NCBI RefSeq assembly: GCF_000024925.1
Contig: NC_013521.1
Location: forward strand, 3,782,001-3,846,000
Direction: 5' to 3'
DNA: 64,000 nucleotides
Origin: Sanguibacter keddieii DSM 10542
Lineage (GTDB): Bacteria > Actinomycetota > Actinomycetes > Actinomycetales > Cellulomonadaceae
Shown here: one piece after another, positions 8,718 through 17,621 of the stretch
Numbering within the stretch: the stretch's first letter is position 1
Layout of the letters: the number at the start of each line of letters is the position of its first letter
Notes under the pieces: generated by a model
Databases searched by the model: none
Told to the model about the DNA's origin: nothing
What the model saw: only the letters and a program-made list of their open reading frames with translations
Program-made: the position numbers and the translations under genes

Positions 8718-9719
8718 TCACAGGTGACGCGCTTCTGCTGCACCGCCAGGAGCGGCACCTGCGCCGTCGGGAGCCTCCACAGCCCCGTCGAGGACGGCGA
8801 GCGTCTCGTCGAGCAGCCACTGCGCGACCTCCTGACCGCCGGTCGCCCCGGCGGTCGCGGTGACGACCAGACCCTCCGTCTGCCACCCCACCTCGTGCAG
8901 CTCGCCGTGAGCCGGCCGCACGGCCCGGGTCGCGGACTCGAGCATCTCGGCGTCGAGCAGCGAGTCGCCCGCGGCGAGCACGGTCTCGGCGCCGACCCGG
9001 CGGGCGACCTCGGCGACGGCTGCTCCCTTGCGGAGACCGACGGGCACGACGTAGAGCTTGCGTCCCTGCAGGGACGCGCGCCACCCGTGCGCCTCGGCCC
9101 AGGCGGAGACCTCCGCGACGAAGCCCTCGGGCAGCGCGTCACGGTCGACGACCGCGTAGCAGAAGAGCTCTTCGGCGTTGCGCAGCTTCGAGGTGAACTC
9201 GGGCCGGAACGTGTCGGCCATGTACTGCTGCACCTCGGCGAAGGGGTGCGAGGAGGCGGCGAGCTCGCGCTCGACCTGCCGGGTCCAGTCGTCGTCGGTC
9301 TCGCCGTCGACGAGCAGGAACCCGCCGTTGGCGGTGATCGCGTACGGCACGGGCGGTCCGGGAAGGGAGATGCGCCGGTACTGGGCGCGCGTACGGGTGG
9401 TGGCCGGCACGAGCACGCCGAGCTCGGCCAGCCGGGTGATCGACGCGAGCGCGGTCCGGGTCACGTGCGACAGCGGCTTGTGGTCGTACATCTCGACGCA
9501 GACGAGGTCTTCGTAGAGCGCGCTGTCGCGGAGCCTGGTCCCCGGCGGGAGGCCGAGCTTGGCGGCCTTGCCGGAGTAGATGAGCGTCCGGTCGAGGTCG
9601 CTCGCCGCGAGCACCGGTCGTCGCAGCCCGGTCGAGACCACGGGTCGGTCGACGGCGACGGGCAGGTTCTCGGCGTCCCCCAGGTTCCTGGTAGCACCCT
9701 TGTCCTGGGGAGCCCTCAC
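8718..9719 (-). CDS. HAD-superfamily phosphatase of the Ter cluster
   Basis: A 333-residue hydrolase. Motif I is ASDLDRTLIYSG with the nucleophilic Asp near residue 41, and motif IV is AAGDSLLDAEML, giving the metal-binding Asp pair; the cap region resembles sucrose-phosphatase/Cof-type HADs. It overlaps the preceding PRTase gene by four bases (GTGA), so it is the last gene of a four-gene operon. In Ter-type clusters a HAD enzyme is proposed to dephosphorylate a nucleoside-like metabolite made by the PRTases. The start is the overlapping GTG; the conserved HAD fold begins about 37 residues later, so an internal GTG start is possible. Confidence 0.85.
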   Translation of the reverse strand: MRAPQDKGATRNLGDAENLPVAVDRPVVSTGLRRPVLAASDLDRTLIYSGKAAKLGLPPGTRLRDSALYEDLVCVEMYDHKPLSHVTRTALASITRLAELGVLVPATTRTRAQYRRISLPGPPVPYAITANGGFLLVDGETDDDWTRQVERELAASSHPFAEVQQYMADTFRPEFTSKLRNAEELFCYAVVDRDALPEGFVAEVSAWAEAHGWRASLQGRKLYVVPVGLRKGAAVAEVARRVGAETVLAAGDSLLDAEMLESATRAVRPAHGELHEVGWQTEGLVVTATAGATGGQEVAQWLLDETLAVLDGAVEAPDGAGAAPGGAAEARHL

Positions 9720-10888
9720 TGCGCGGCCGTCCCGTCGGCGCCGGTGGCACCCCGTGTGAACTTCGGGTGGATGAGCCCGACGCAGCTGTAGGGCAGGTCC
9801 TGCACCTCGACGACCTCGACGCCGCGCTGCTCGGCGAGGAGCAGCACGTGCCCGAGCTCGTGGCGGGCGTCGGCGCGGACGAGGATCTTCCACGGCACTC
9901 GGCGCAGCAGCACCCGGGTGGTCTCGCCGACCCCGGGCTTGACGAGGTTGACGTCGCCGAGGCCGTGCTCGGCGGAGATCGCCTCGACGGCCTTCCACCC
10001 CGCCCACGTGAGCTCCGGCGCGGGCTGGGCACGCCGTTCGGCGACCGTCGTGGCGACGTCGTCGGCCACCTCGGAGAACTGCATGCTCACGCGGTCGAGG
10101 AACTCCCCCGACACGTCGACGTCGGCGAGCTCGGAGTAGAACTTGGCGCCGTGGTACATCCCGGGCGTGATGAGCGCGTCGTTGAGCACGGTCCGCGACA
10201 CCAGCCCGGAGACCGTGGAGTTGAGGCAGGCGGACGGGATGAGGTAGTCGTCGCGGGTGCCGAACAGCTCGGCGCAGTGACCCGGGTCGGCGAGCACCGC
10301 GAGGTCGGCGCTGAAGCCCTCGACGAGACCGAGGGCCGTGTTGGCCTCCTCGACCGCGGCGGCGAGCTCGCGCGAGATCGCGCCCTTGCCGGTCCACCCG
10401 TCGACGAACATGACGTCCCCGGGGCGGTGGTGCTGGGCGAGGTAGGCGAGGGCGAGCTGGTCGATGCCGCGACCGCGGACGATGCTCACCGCGTAGTGCG
10501 GGAGCACGAGTCCGTGCGCGTAGCTGGCCCAGCGGCGCATGAGCACGCCGATCGGCGTGCCGGCGCGGGCCAGCGAGACGAGGACCGCCTTGTCGCCGCG
10601 CTCGGCGAGGACCAGCTCGGTCACGACGCCGACGGCGTGCGCGAGGCGTCGCGAGCTGGCGCGCAGGGCGTCGTGGAACAGCGCGGTGTACTCCGGTGTG
10701 GGCTGGTACTCCACGGGCAGCGACTCCGCGTAGTGCGCGCCGCCGGACTGGATGGCCTCCTCGCGCTCCTCGGTCGGGGCCTCGAGCTCGACGCCGGACA
10801 GGTCGCTCAGCAGCCACGCGACCTCGTGGGAGTCGTAGGACCCGAACGCGGGTCCGTGCAGGGGCGCCGGAGGGGTGGGGGCTGTCAC
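9716..10888 (-). CDS. StiP-type phosphoribosyltransferase with C-terminal PELOTA-like domain
   Basis: A 390-residue protein of the family annotated as cysteine protease StiP/PRTase. An AVLVSLARAGTPIGVLMRRW strand-loop and a VMFVDGWTGKGAI phosphate-binding loop indicate a phosphoribosyltransferase-like core. The last 75 residues (RADARHELGHVLLLAEQRG, QDLPYSCVGLIHPKF) look like the PELOTA RNA-binding domain that accompanies this family. It starts with a GTG overlapping the previous stop (GTGA) and overlaps the next gene the same way. The family occurs in Ter-associated operons and is proposed to help make a nucleotide-derived metabolite; whether it has peptidase activity is unclear. Confidence 0.82.
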   Translation of the reverse strand: MTAPTPPAPLHGPAFGSYDSHEVAWLLSDLSGVELEAPTEEREEAIQSGGAHYAESLPVEYQPTPEYTALFHDALRASSRRLAHAVGVVTELVLAERGDKAVLVSLARAGTPIGVLMRRWASYAHGLVLPHYAVSIVRGRGIDQLALAYLAQHHRPGDVMFVDGWTGKGAISRELAAAVEEANTALGLVEGFSADLAVLADPGHCAELFGTRDDYLIPSACLNSTVSGLVSRTVLNDALITPGMYHGAKFYSELADVDVSGEFLDRVSMQFSEVADDVATTVAERRAQPAPELTWAGWKAVEAISAEHGLGDVNLVKPGVGETTRVLLRRVPWKILVRADARHELGHVLLLAEQRGVEVVEVQDLPYSCVGLIHPKFTRGATGADGTAAQ

Positions 10889-12477
10889 GGGGTGGGCTCC
10901 TCGGTGCTGGTGGCGTGCAGGGTGCTGGTCTCGGGCTGGGTGGTAGCAGGCTCGCTGCCGGTCTGCTCGGTGCGGGCCTGCTCGGTGCGGGCCTGCTCGG
11001 TGCCGGGCTGCTGCGTGCCGCTCGGCACCACCACGAGGTGCACGTGGTCGCAGTGCTGCGCGAGCACGTCGAGCAGGCCGCCCGGCGCAGAGAGCGCCGG
11101 GGTGTCTGCCGGTCCGTCGACGACCACGACGATATCCGTGGAGCGCCGCCCGGCGTCGACGCCGGCCGCGACGTTGTGGGCGAACCGCGGCCCGGGTCCG
11201 TCCTCGGGGCCGTCGTGCGACGGGAAGGTCACGGTCGTGCGGATCGCGTAGCCGGGGTCGTCGAGGGACAGCACCGGAGAGCGCGTGGTCGTCGAGTACC
11301 GGACCCGGACGCCGTCGGGGACGACGGCGGTCAGCGCGACGCCCACGAGCAGCGGCGCGTACATGAGCTCTTCGACACCGAGGACGAGGACCTCTGCGCC
11401 GGTGAGGTCGCCTGCGAGCTCGTCGGCGAGCGTGGCGGCGTGCCGCCGCAGCACGGTCTCGTCGTCCGGGGAGAACCCGTGCCGTCCGCCCTCGCGGACG
11501 CCGGCCTCCCAGGCCGCGCGGCGGGTGACGGTCGCGCGTGCCGTGGCCGCCTCGTCCACGTCGGTGTCACGGGTGCCAGCGCTCACCTGCTGCGCGCTCT
11601 GCTCGGCCACCACCTGGGGCGCCCGGTCGAGGACGTCGTCGGGCAGGGAGATCGTGCCGCTCGTGAGGGCGACGACGTCGACGCGTGCCCCGAGCTCGCG
11701 TCCCAGCGCGGCGAAGCGCTCCTGGTCGTCCGCAGAGCGCAGGTCGACGAGCGCGGCGACGACGTACCGGTCGCGCGGCCTGTCGGCGTGCAGCGCGCGC
11801 ACGGTGTTGAGAGCGGTCTTGCCGGTCGAGATCTCGTCGTCGACGAGGACGACGGTCCCGGCGTCGGCGAGGAACCTCGGGTCGTGCGGGAGGAGCAGGT
11901 GCTCGGTCGCGTGCGAGTGCTCCTCGGCGAAACCGGCCGCCGGCACGACGCCGGCGACGGGGCGCCGCGTCGAGTGCAGCGACGGGACACCCAGGGCAGC
12001 ACCGACGCAGTGCCCGAGAGCGGTCGCGGTCTCCGCGTACCCGACGACGACCGTCGTGCCGGCGGAGCCCGGCGCCGCAGCACCTCGCTCCGACCCGACC
12101 TCGGCGATCTCGGTCACCGCGTCGTGCAGGCCGTCGACCACGAGCAGCAGGTGCTCTGCAGCGCCCGGGCCGCCGGCGAGCGCCGCGGTCAGCGCGTCGC
12201 CGACCTGGGCCGTCCGTGCGGCGTCGGCGACGGTCGTCGCCCCGCCGAGCGCGTCGGCCACGAGCAGGCCGAGCAGCGTGCCGGCGGCCTGCACCACGCG
12301 CGGGTCGGTCGGCACGTGCTTGCCGAGCACCGTGGACACCAGCAGGTGAGCGCGGCGCGGGTTGCGGCGCAGCGCGAGCCCGACGAGCGCGGGGAGCGGG
12401 AGGTCGACGACGGACCGGTCGGTGGTGAGCCCGACCCCGAGGCGCGCGGAGACCCAGTCTCCGGTCCAGCCGGTCAC
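10885..12477 (-). CDS. Phosphoribosyltransferase with TRSP domain
   Basis: A 530-residue protein. A type I PRTase PRPP-binding motif, VVLVDDEISTGKTALNT, lies near residues 203-220, preceded by GTTVVVGYAETATALG. The second half (about 330-480) fits the TRSP domain that is always attached to this PRTase class (segments EVLVLGVEELMYAPLLVG and VRYSTTTRSP). The C-terminus is a Thr/Glu repeat tail (TEQARTEQAR). It begins with GTG overlapping the lyase stop and ends overlapping the StiP gene start. In known Ter systems this enzyme partners the StiP-type protein. Confidence 0.85.
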   Translation of the reverse strand: MTGWTGDWVSARLGVGLTTDRSVVDLPLPALVGLALRRNPRRAHLLVSTVLGKHVPTDPRVVQAAGTLLGLLVADALGGATTVADAARTAQVGDALTAALAGGPGAAEHLLLVVDGLHDAVTEIAEVGSERGAAAPGSAGTTVVVGYAETATALGHCVGAALGVPSLHSTRRPVAGVVPAAGFAEEHSHATEHLLLPHDPRFLADAGTVVLVDDEISTGKTALNTVRALHADRPRDRYVVAALVDLRSADDQERFAALGRELGARVDVVALTSGTISLPDDVLDRAPQVVAEQSAQQVSAGTRDTDVDEAATARATVTRRAAWEAGVREGGRHGFSPDDETVLRRHAATLADELAGDLTGAEVLVLGVEELMYAPLLVGVALTAVVPDGVRVRYSTTTRSPVLSLDDPGYAIRTTVTFPSHDGPEDGPGPRFAHNVAAGVDAGRRSTDIVVVVDGPADTPALSAPGGLLDVLAQHCDHVHLVVVPSGTQQPGTEQARTEQARTEQTGSEPATTQPETSTLHATSTEEPTP

Positions 12478-13631
12478 AGCTGGTCGCTCGCGGAGATCAC
12501 GTCGATGTAGCTGACGTCCTCGTTGATGACGCCGAACATGGTGGCGCGGCGCAGCAGCTGCTCGGCCCAGGCACGGTGCGGCTTGGACTCGTTCATCTTG
12601 TTCTTGTACTGCGAGGCCTTGACCCCGCCGGTGGTCGCGGCGAGGATCTCGCAGGCGTCGGAGTACTCCTCGTGCGAGACCACGGAGAGCGCGTGCACGG
12701 CGGCGACGTGCGAGGGGTGGATGACGGTCTTGCCGGTGAGCCCGTTGGCCTGGTCGAGGACCACCTCGCGGATGAGGCCGTCGAGGTCAGCGTCGATCAT
12801 CTTGGCGCGCAGCGGCTTCTCGTCGTGCTCCTTGAAGGGGCTCTCGCGCAGCTGCGGCTTGAAGATGCGCTCCTGGTACGAGAAGTACTCCCACACCGGC
12901 CCGGTGATGACGAAGCCCTGGTCTCCGGCGCGGCCGAGCACGTTGACGATGTCGGAGATCACGTTGGCGACCACGTGCACGTGGTAGATCGTCAGCTCGC
13001 GGTTGCGGCGCAGCCCGTAGGCGGACGACAGGTCGGTGGCCCCGGTGCGGACCGCGAGGATGGTGCTGCGGTGCTTGACGAGGAGCTGGCGGACGCCCTC
13101 GAGCTCGTCGCGGCGGGTCTCGGTGTAGGCGAGCTCGGGCGACTCGAGCACGGGCATGGCGTAGAGGCGCCGGCCGGTGCGCTCGCTGGCCGCCTCGATC
13201 TCCTCGAGGAACTCGACGCCCGTGGACCCGAGGAACTTGGGGATGACGAACCCGGCGAGGACGGACAGGTGCTCGCCGAGCCCGTCGACCACGAGGCGGA
13301 TCTGGTAGGCGGACCGGACCCGCACGAAGATCAGCGGTCCGGAGGCGCCGGTCTCCGCGTAGGTGCGCAGCTGGGCGACGGTGTTCTGCTCGGCGAAGGG
13401 GACCTCTTCGTCGGCGATCGAGTCCTCGAGGCACACCACGAGGGACACGACGCCGTATGCCGCGCGCTTGGCGATGTCGGCGGCGAGGTTCGGGCGGGTA
13501 CCGGGGCTGTAGAGGGTCGCGCCGAGGCCCACGGCGAGCATGCCGGGATCGGTGTCGACCGTGAACGGCTGCGGCGCGCGGTGGAACAAGCGCTGGATCT
13601 CAGCCTCGCTCAGGTATTCGAAGTGGCGCAT
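12474..13631 (-). CDS. HpcH/HpaI/citrate-lyase-like C-C bond lyase of the Ter cluster
   Basis: A 385-residue TIM-barrel protein. LVVCLEDSIAD, LIFVRVRSAYQI, AGFVIPKF and MPVLESPELA are the barrel segments that carry metal and acyl substrate ligands in the HpcH/CitE group; the family is the C-C bond lyase found with Ter PRTases. The ATG at 13631 is chosen for its AGGA site and because the upstream open frame is basic non-coding-like sequence. It is first in the operon lyase-PRTase/TRSP-StiP-HAD, all joined by 4-bp overlaps. The promoter region is shared with the divergent TerD-fusion gene. Confidence 0.88.
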   Translation of the reverse strand: MRHFEYLSEAEIQRLFHRAPQPFTVDTDPGMLAVGLGATLYSPGTRPNLAADIAKRAAYGVVSLVVCLEDSIADEEVPFAEQNTVAQLRTYAETGASGPLIFVRVRSAYQIRLVVDGLGEHLSVLAGFVIPKFLGSTGVEFLEEIEAASERTGRRLYAMPVLESPELAYTETRRDELEGVRQLLVKHRSTILAVRTGATDLSSAYGLRRNRELTIYHVHVVANVISDIVNVLGRAGDQGFVITGPVWEYFSYQERIFKPQLRESPFKEHDEKPLRAKMIDADLDGLIREVVLDQANGLTGKTVIHPSHVAAVHALSVVSHEEYSDACEILAATTGGVKASQYKNKMNESKPHRAWAEQLLRRATMFGVINEDVSYIDVISASDQL

Positions 13632-13684
13632 GGTCCTGGCTCTCTGAACAGACCGGGACACCCGGGTGACCGGGGGTCCGACAC

Positions 13685-13702
13685 GCGCTCGAGGTCGAGC
13701 GC
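13685..13702. promoter_or_regulatory. 18-bp palindrome in the divergent Ter promoter region
   Basis: GCGCTCGA-GG-TCGAGCGC is a perfect inverted repeat lying 54 bases upstream of the lyase start and 112 bases upstream of the two-domain TerD gene. Its position between two divergent Ter transcripts suggests an operator, but no cognate regulator was recognised. Confidence 0.45.
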
Positions 13703-13813
13703 AGTTCAAGATAGCCGAGCCTCGTGACAACTGCGGGTCGGGAGCGAGAGGCCGCGCTGGGGAGAACTCCCCGGCGCCGCGCCGCACCCGGCCTGCTCTG
13801 CGACGATGTGCTC

Positions 13814-15400
13814 ATGACGCAGATGACCAAGGGCTCGAACATCCCGCTGTCCGCCGCGCGCCTGCGCGCAGAGCTCGTGTGGGACACCGCTCGGGGCGGA
13901 CCTGAGGTCGACGCCTCGGCGCTGCTCGTGACGGACTCCGGCAAGGTCCGCTCGGACGACGACTTCGTGTTCTTCAACCAGCCCCGCCACGCCTCGGGCG
14001 CCGTGCAGAAGCTCCCGCGGACGGTCGACGGCGGCCAGGTCCGCGACGGTCTCGAGCTGGACCTCGGGCGCGTGGAGAGCGCCGTCGACCGGATCGTCCT
14101 CGGGGCGTCCGCCGACGGCGGGACCTTCGGCCAGGTCCGCGGCCTGCACCTGCTGCTGACCGACGCGGCGACCGGTGCGCAGGTGGCGCGCTTCGACATG
14201 ACCGACGCGACGACGGAGACGGCCTACGTGTCGGGCGAGGTGTACCGCCGGGCCGGTGCGTGGAAGCTCCGCGCGGTCGGTCAGGGCTATGCCTCAGGGC
14301 TCGCCGGCCTCGCGACCGACTTCGGCATCTCGGTCGACGACGCGCCCGCGTCGCCCGCGGCAGCGCCTCAGGCCACGCCGTCGGCCGCGCCCGCCACCCT
14401 CGCTCCCCCGACGACGCCCGCAGCCCCGTACACCCCGCCGGCACCGCCGCTCCCGGCACCCGGCGTGCCGGCCGGCTCGGCACCCCAGACCTCGCCGAGC
14501 ATCAGCTACACGCGCCCGCCCCGCCCGACGACGGCACCCGCAGCGACGACCCCGCCGCCTCCGGCAGCCCCTCCGGCACCGCTCCTGACGCCGCCGACCG
14601 GCGCGCCCCTCGCGGGGTACGCCCCGCCCGCCGCGTACGGCAGCGCACCCCTCTCACCACCGGCACCGCTCAGCCCGTCGGCACCGCTCTCCCCACCGGC
14701 TCCCCCGTCGCCCGCGACCTCTCTCCAGGCCCCGTCTCCCTACGGCGCCCCTCCGGCACCTGCCGGTCCGGCTGCGGGTGGTCCGACTGCGGGTGGTCCG
14801 GCTGCGGGTGGTCCGACCATCAACCTCGACAAGGGGCGCGTGAGCCTCGCCAAGAACCAGCGGGTGTCCCTGGTCAAGACGGGCGCTCCGCGTCTCAGCC
14901 GCGTCCAGCTCGGGCTGGGGTGGGACCCGGCGGGCGGTGGCCGGTCGGTCGACCTCGACGCCTCGGCGATCGTCCTCGACGCCACCGGCAAGGACGTCGA
15001 CTCCGCCTGGTTCGCGTCGAAGAAGGCCTGCAAGGGTGCGATCAAGCACCAGGGCGACAACCTCACGGGCCAGGGCGACGGGGACGACGAGGTGATCCTC
15101 GTCGAGCTCGACGCGCTGCCCGCCGACGTCGCGGCGGTGGTCTTCACCATCAACTCGTTCTCGAAGCACCTGTTCACGGACGTCAAGAACGCCTACTGCC
15201 GTCTGGTCGACTCGTCGACGCAGGCGGAGCTGGTGCGCTTCGACCTCACCGACTCGAAGCCGAGCACCGGGGTGTTCATGTGCGTGCTGCGCCGCGCGGC
15301 GACGGGCTGGGAGATGGAGGCGCTCGGCGACTTCCACGACGGCCGCTCGGTCAAGGCCATGCGCAAGCCCGCAGCGCAGTACGTCCGCGCGGGCGGCTGA
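13814..15400 (+). CDS. Two-domain TerD-family protein with Pro/Ala linker
   Basis: A 528-residue protein with TerD-like domains at about residues 5-175 and 336-525, joined by a long Pro/Ala/Thr-rich linker that includes three copies of a 15-base unit (14771-14815). The second domain keeps the calcium-binding signature (VDLDASA and GDNLTGQGDGDDE). The first domain has DASALLV and the typical ending [20 protein letters not shown] but has lost the GDN-TG-GDGDD loop, so it probably does not bind calcium. TerD proteins are cytoplasmic calcium-binding proteins of tellurite/stress response systems. It is divergent from the Ter biosynthetic operon. The ATG at 13814 has a weak ribosome site; an ATG three codons later is also possible. 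Confidence 0.88.
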   Translation: MTQMTKGSNIPLSAARLRAELVWDTARGGPEVDASALLVTDSGKVRSDDDFVFFNQPRHASGAVQKLPRTVDGGQVRDGLELDLGRVESAVDRIVLGASADGGTFGQVRGLHLLLTDAATGAQVARFDMTDATTETAYVSGEVYRRAGAWKLRAVGQGYASGLAGLATDFGISVDDAPASPAAAPQATPSAAPATLAPPTTPAAPYTPPAPPLPAPGVPAGSAPQTSPSISYTRPPRPTTAPAATTPPPPAAPPAPLLTPPTGAPLAGYAPPAAYGSAPLSPPAPLSPSAPLSPPAPPSPATSLQAPSPYGAPPAPAGPAAGGPTAGGPAAGGPTINLDKGRVSLAKNQRVSLVKTGAPRLSRVQLGLGWDPAGGGRSVDLDASAIVLDATGKDVDSAWFASKKACKGAIKHQGDNLTGQGDGDDEVILVELDALPADVAAVVFTINSFSKHLFTDVKNAYCRLVDSSTQAELVRFDLTDSKPSTGVFMCVLRRAATGWEMEALGDFHDGRSVKAMRKPAAQYVRAGG

Positions 15401-15421
15401 CCGGTACCGCGCGGACGACGC

Positions 15422-15441
15422 GGCCCGGGACGTCCCGGGCC
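15422..15441. terminator. GC palindrome after the TerD fusion
   Basis: A perfect 20-base palindrome (GGCCCGGGAC and its complement) lies 22 bases after the stop. With no loop it would fold with a shortened stem; it probably adds to the larger hairpin at 15476-15527. Confidence 0.5.
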
Positions 15442-15475
15442 ACCGGGGCTCGGTACCCCCGTCCCCAGCAACGCC

Positions 15476-15527
15476 GCGAGCCCCGGCCCCCGATCGTGCG
15501 ATCGTGCGATCGGGGGACGGGGCTCGC
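15476..15527. terminator. Large bidirectional hairpin between convergent Ter genes
   Basis: Two nested stems, GCGAGCCCC with GGGGCTCGC and CCCCCGATCG with CGATCGGGGG, separated by a 2-base mismatch and closed by a 10-base loop, lie between the convergent TerD genes. The loop region contains a GATCGTGC tandem repeat. Confidence 0.85.
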
Positions 15528-15572
15528 GTGCTGAGCTGCTCTCGAGCTGTGGCGCCCTGGTGCTCGCAGACC

Positions 15573-16148
15573 TCAGAGGTGCGGGGAGACCGCGGGGAGG
15601 AGCTGGTCGAAGGTGCGCCCCGAGGTGGGGGCACCGATGGCGGTCATGGACCACCCGGCGCCGTCGCGGGACACCTTGGCCATGACCTGGGCGTTGTGCG
15701 TGCCGGAGCCGGTGAGCTCGTAGCGGGCGATCTCGGAGCCGTCGGCCTCGTCGACGAGGCGGCAGAACGCGCTCTCGATCTGGCTGAAGTCGTGGCCGGT
15801 GAACGAGTTCACGGTGAAGACGATGGTCGTCACGTGCGCGGGGACACGGGTGAGGTCCACGACGATCGACTCGTCGTCACCGTCACCGGCGCCCGTGCGG
15901 TTGTCGCCCGTGTGGACGACGGAGCCGTCCTTGCTGCCGAGCTGGTTGAACCAGACGACGTCGACGAGCTGGCCGGCGCCGTCGAACAGCAGGCCGGAGG
16001 CGTCGAGGTCGATCTCCTGCTCCTTCTTGCCGAAGAACCCACGCTTCTTCACGGCGTCCCAGCCGAGCCCCATGCGCACGCGCGTGAGGGTTCCTCCGGA
16101 GCTCTTGGTGAGCGAGACCTTCTGGCCCTTGGACAGGTTCACAGACAT
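15573..16148 (-). CDS. TerD-family calcium-binding stress protein
   Basis: A 191-residue single-domain TerD protein. The N-terminus MSVNLSKGQKVSLTK, the GLGWDA strand and the calcium loop (IDLDASG, then GDNRTGAGDGDDE) are all intact. A short insertion, KKRGFFGKKEQ, after the first strand is typical of one TerD subgroup. AAAGGAC lies 8-14 bases before the ATG. It is transcribed in the same direction as the DUF475 membrane protein upstream; TerD and TerC proteins interact in characterised systems, so the two may work together at the membrane. Confidence 0.92.
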   Translation of the reverse strand: MSVNLSKGQKVSLTKSSGGTLTRVRMGLGWDAVKKRGFFGKKEQEIDLDASGLLFDGAGQLVDVVWFNQLGSKDGSVVHTGDNRTGAGDGDDESIVVDLTRVPAHVTTIVFTVNSFTGHDFSQIESAFCRLVDEADGSEIARYELTGSGTHNAQVMAKVSRDGAGWSMTAIGAPTSGRTFDQLLPAVSPHL

Positions 16149-16242
16149 GCGGTGGTGTCCTTTCGTGGTGCGCCAGGCCGGGCCGGGTGGCCCTGGCTGC
16201 GTGGTGCGGTGAGGTGCTGTGGTGTGGTCTGGTGTGCAGCGA

Positions 16243-16280
16243 GGTCAGGTGAGGTGCGCGGTCAGGTGAGGTGCGCGGTC
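16243..16280. repeat. 17-bp tandem duplication upstream of TerD gene
   Basis: GGTCAGGTGAGGTGCGC occurs twice back to back (16243-16259 and 16260-16276) and begins a third time. It fills the end of a GT-rich intergenic stretch between the DUF475 stop and the TerD start. Confidence 0.8.
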
Positions 16281-16285
16281 CGCCG

Positions 16286-17545
16286 TCAGACCGACGTCGG
16301 GTGCGAGGTGCCCGTGCCGCCCGTGGGACCGGCGTGCTCGTCAGCGGCGCCGGCGCTGTCGGTGCTGCTGGTCTCCTCGGGCGCCGCGCCGTCCAGCCCC
16401 TCCCTGCGGCGGTGCCGCACGGAGGACCAGAACGCGGCCCCGATGAACACGACGCCGATGAGCCCGGTGACGACCTCGTTGATGTGCCAGTGGATCGACA
16501 GGAGCAGGATCGTGGCGAGCGCCCCGATGGCCCAGTGCGCGCCGTGCTCGAGGTACACGTACTCGGCGAGCGTGCCCTTGCGGACCAGGAAGATGGTGAT
16601 CGAGCGGACGAACATCGCGCCGATGAACCCGAGCCCGAGGGCGATGATGATCGGGTCTGCGGTGATCGCGAAGGCACCGATGACGCCGTCGAAGGAGAAC
16701 GACGCGTCGAGCACCTCGAGGTAGAGGAACAGGAAGAACCCGGCCTTGCCGGTCGCCTTGGCCAGACCTGTCGGGCCGGTCGGCCGCGCGGCCGAGGTGA
16801 TCGGCGCCCTGGGATCGGTCGACACGTCGGCACCGCCCGCTGCCGCAGCGCGCGCGACCGGTTCCTGCTCCTGCACACCGTCAGCAGTCGCGTCGTCGTC
16901 GAGCACGTGGCTGTCCTCGAAGAGGCTGCCCAGCCCGTTGACGGCCAGGTAGGTGATCATGCCGAGCACACCGGCGAGCAGCACGGTGTGCGAGTCCTCG
17001 GCGAGCAGCTCGGAGGCGAGGACGAGGGCGATCGCGGCGACCACCACGGAGAGGTTCGCGAGCTTCCCTGCGCGGGCGAGCGGGCGCTCGATCCAGGACA
17101 GCCAGGTGATCTCGCGCTCGGAGAAGACGAAGTCGAGGAACAGCATGAGCAGGAACAGCCCGCCGAAGGCCGCGATCTGCGGGTGGGCCTCGGCGAGGAT
17201 GTACCCGTAGCTGCCCGGCTCGTGGACGTCGCCCTTGGCCATCGCGAGCCGCACGGCCTCGACCGGTCCCAGCCCGGCGGTGACGCTCACGACGAGCAGC
17301 GGGAACACCAGCCGCATGCCGAACACGGCGATGAGCACGCCGACGGTGAGGAAGATCTTCTGCCAGGCCTCGCTCATGCGCTCGAGGACCTTGGCGTTGA
17401 CCACCGCGTTGTCGAAGCTCAGCGAGACCTCGAGGACCGCGAGGATCAGGCAGAGCACGAGGGCCTCTGGCCCTCCGTAGAGGAGTGCCGTCACGAGGGC
17501 GAGGGCGGTGATGACGAAGGACCACCCGAAGGTACGGAGGATCAT
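16286..17545 (-). CDS. TerC-like integral membrane protein (DUF475)
   Basis: A 419-residue protein with about eight to nine hydrophobic helices. Two inverted half-motifs mark the TerC/DUF475 fold: EVSLSFDNAVVNAKVL near residue 40 and DASFSFDGVIGAFAIT in the second half. A hydrophilic Ala/Asp/Glu-rich loop of about 50 residues separates the halves. Family members are implicated in metal ion (manganese or tellurite) handling and membrane complexes with TerD. AGGAC precedes the ATG. It lies between two TerD genes on the same strand, with a terminator between it and the upstream one. Confidence 0.88.
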   Translation of the reverse strand: MILRTFGWSFVITALALVTALLYGGPEALVLCLILAVLEVSLSFDNAVVNAKVLERMSEAWQKIFLTVGVLIAVFGMRLVFPLLVVSVTAGLGPVEAVRLAMAKGDVHEPGSYGYILAEAHPQIAAFGGLFLLMLFLDFVFSEREITWLSWIERPLARAGKLANLSVVVAAIALVLASELLAEDSHTVLLAGVLGMITYLAVNGLGSLFEDSHVLDDDATADGVQEQEPVARAAAAGGADVSTDPRAPITSAARPTGPTGLAKATGKAGFFLFLYLEVLDASFSFDGVIGAFAITADPIIIALGLGFIGAMFVRSITIFLVRKGTLAEYVYLEHGAHWAIGALATILLLSIHWHINEVVTGLIGVVFIGAAFWSSVRHRRREGLDGAAPEETSSTDSAGAADEHAGPTGGTGTSHPTSV

Positions 17546-17576
17546 GCTCTGTCCTGTCTAGGAACTGCTGAAGAAG

Positions 17577-17603
17577 GGCGACCCGGGAGAGTCCCGGGCC
17601 GCC
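17577..17603 (-). terminator. Hairpin terminator between TerD and DUF475 genes
   Basis: A 12-bp stem with one mismatch (GGCGACCCGGGA against TCCCGGGCCGCC, 3-base loop) lies just after the TerD stop and before the DUF475 start. It should end or attenuate the TerD transcript. Confidence 0.7.
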
Positions 17604-17621
17604 CTGTGGAGCTGTGGTGCG

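Noticed and set aside
17546-17621. Manganese (yybP-ykoY) riboswitch before the TerC-like gene
   Set aside because: Only 76 bases are available and they hold a terminator hairpin; no conserved core was seen.
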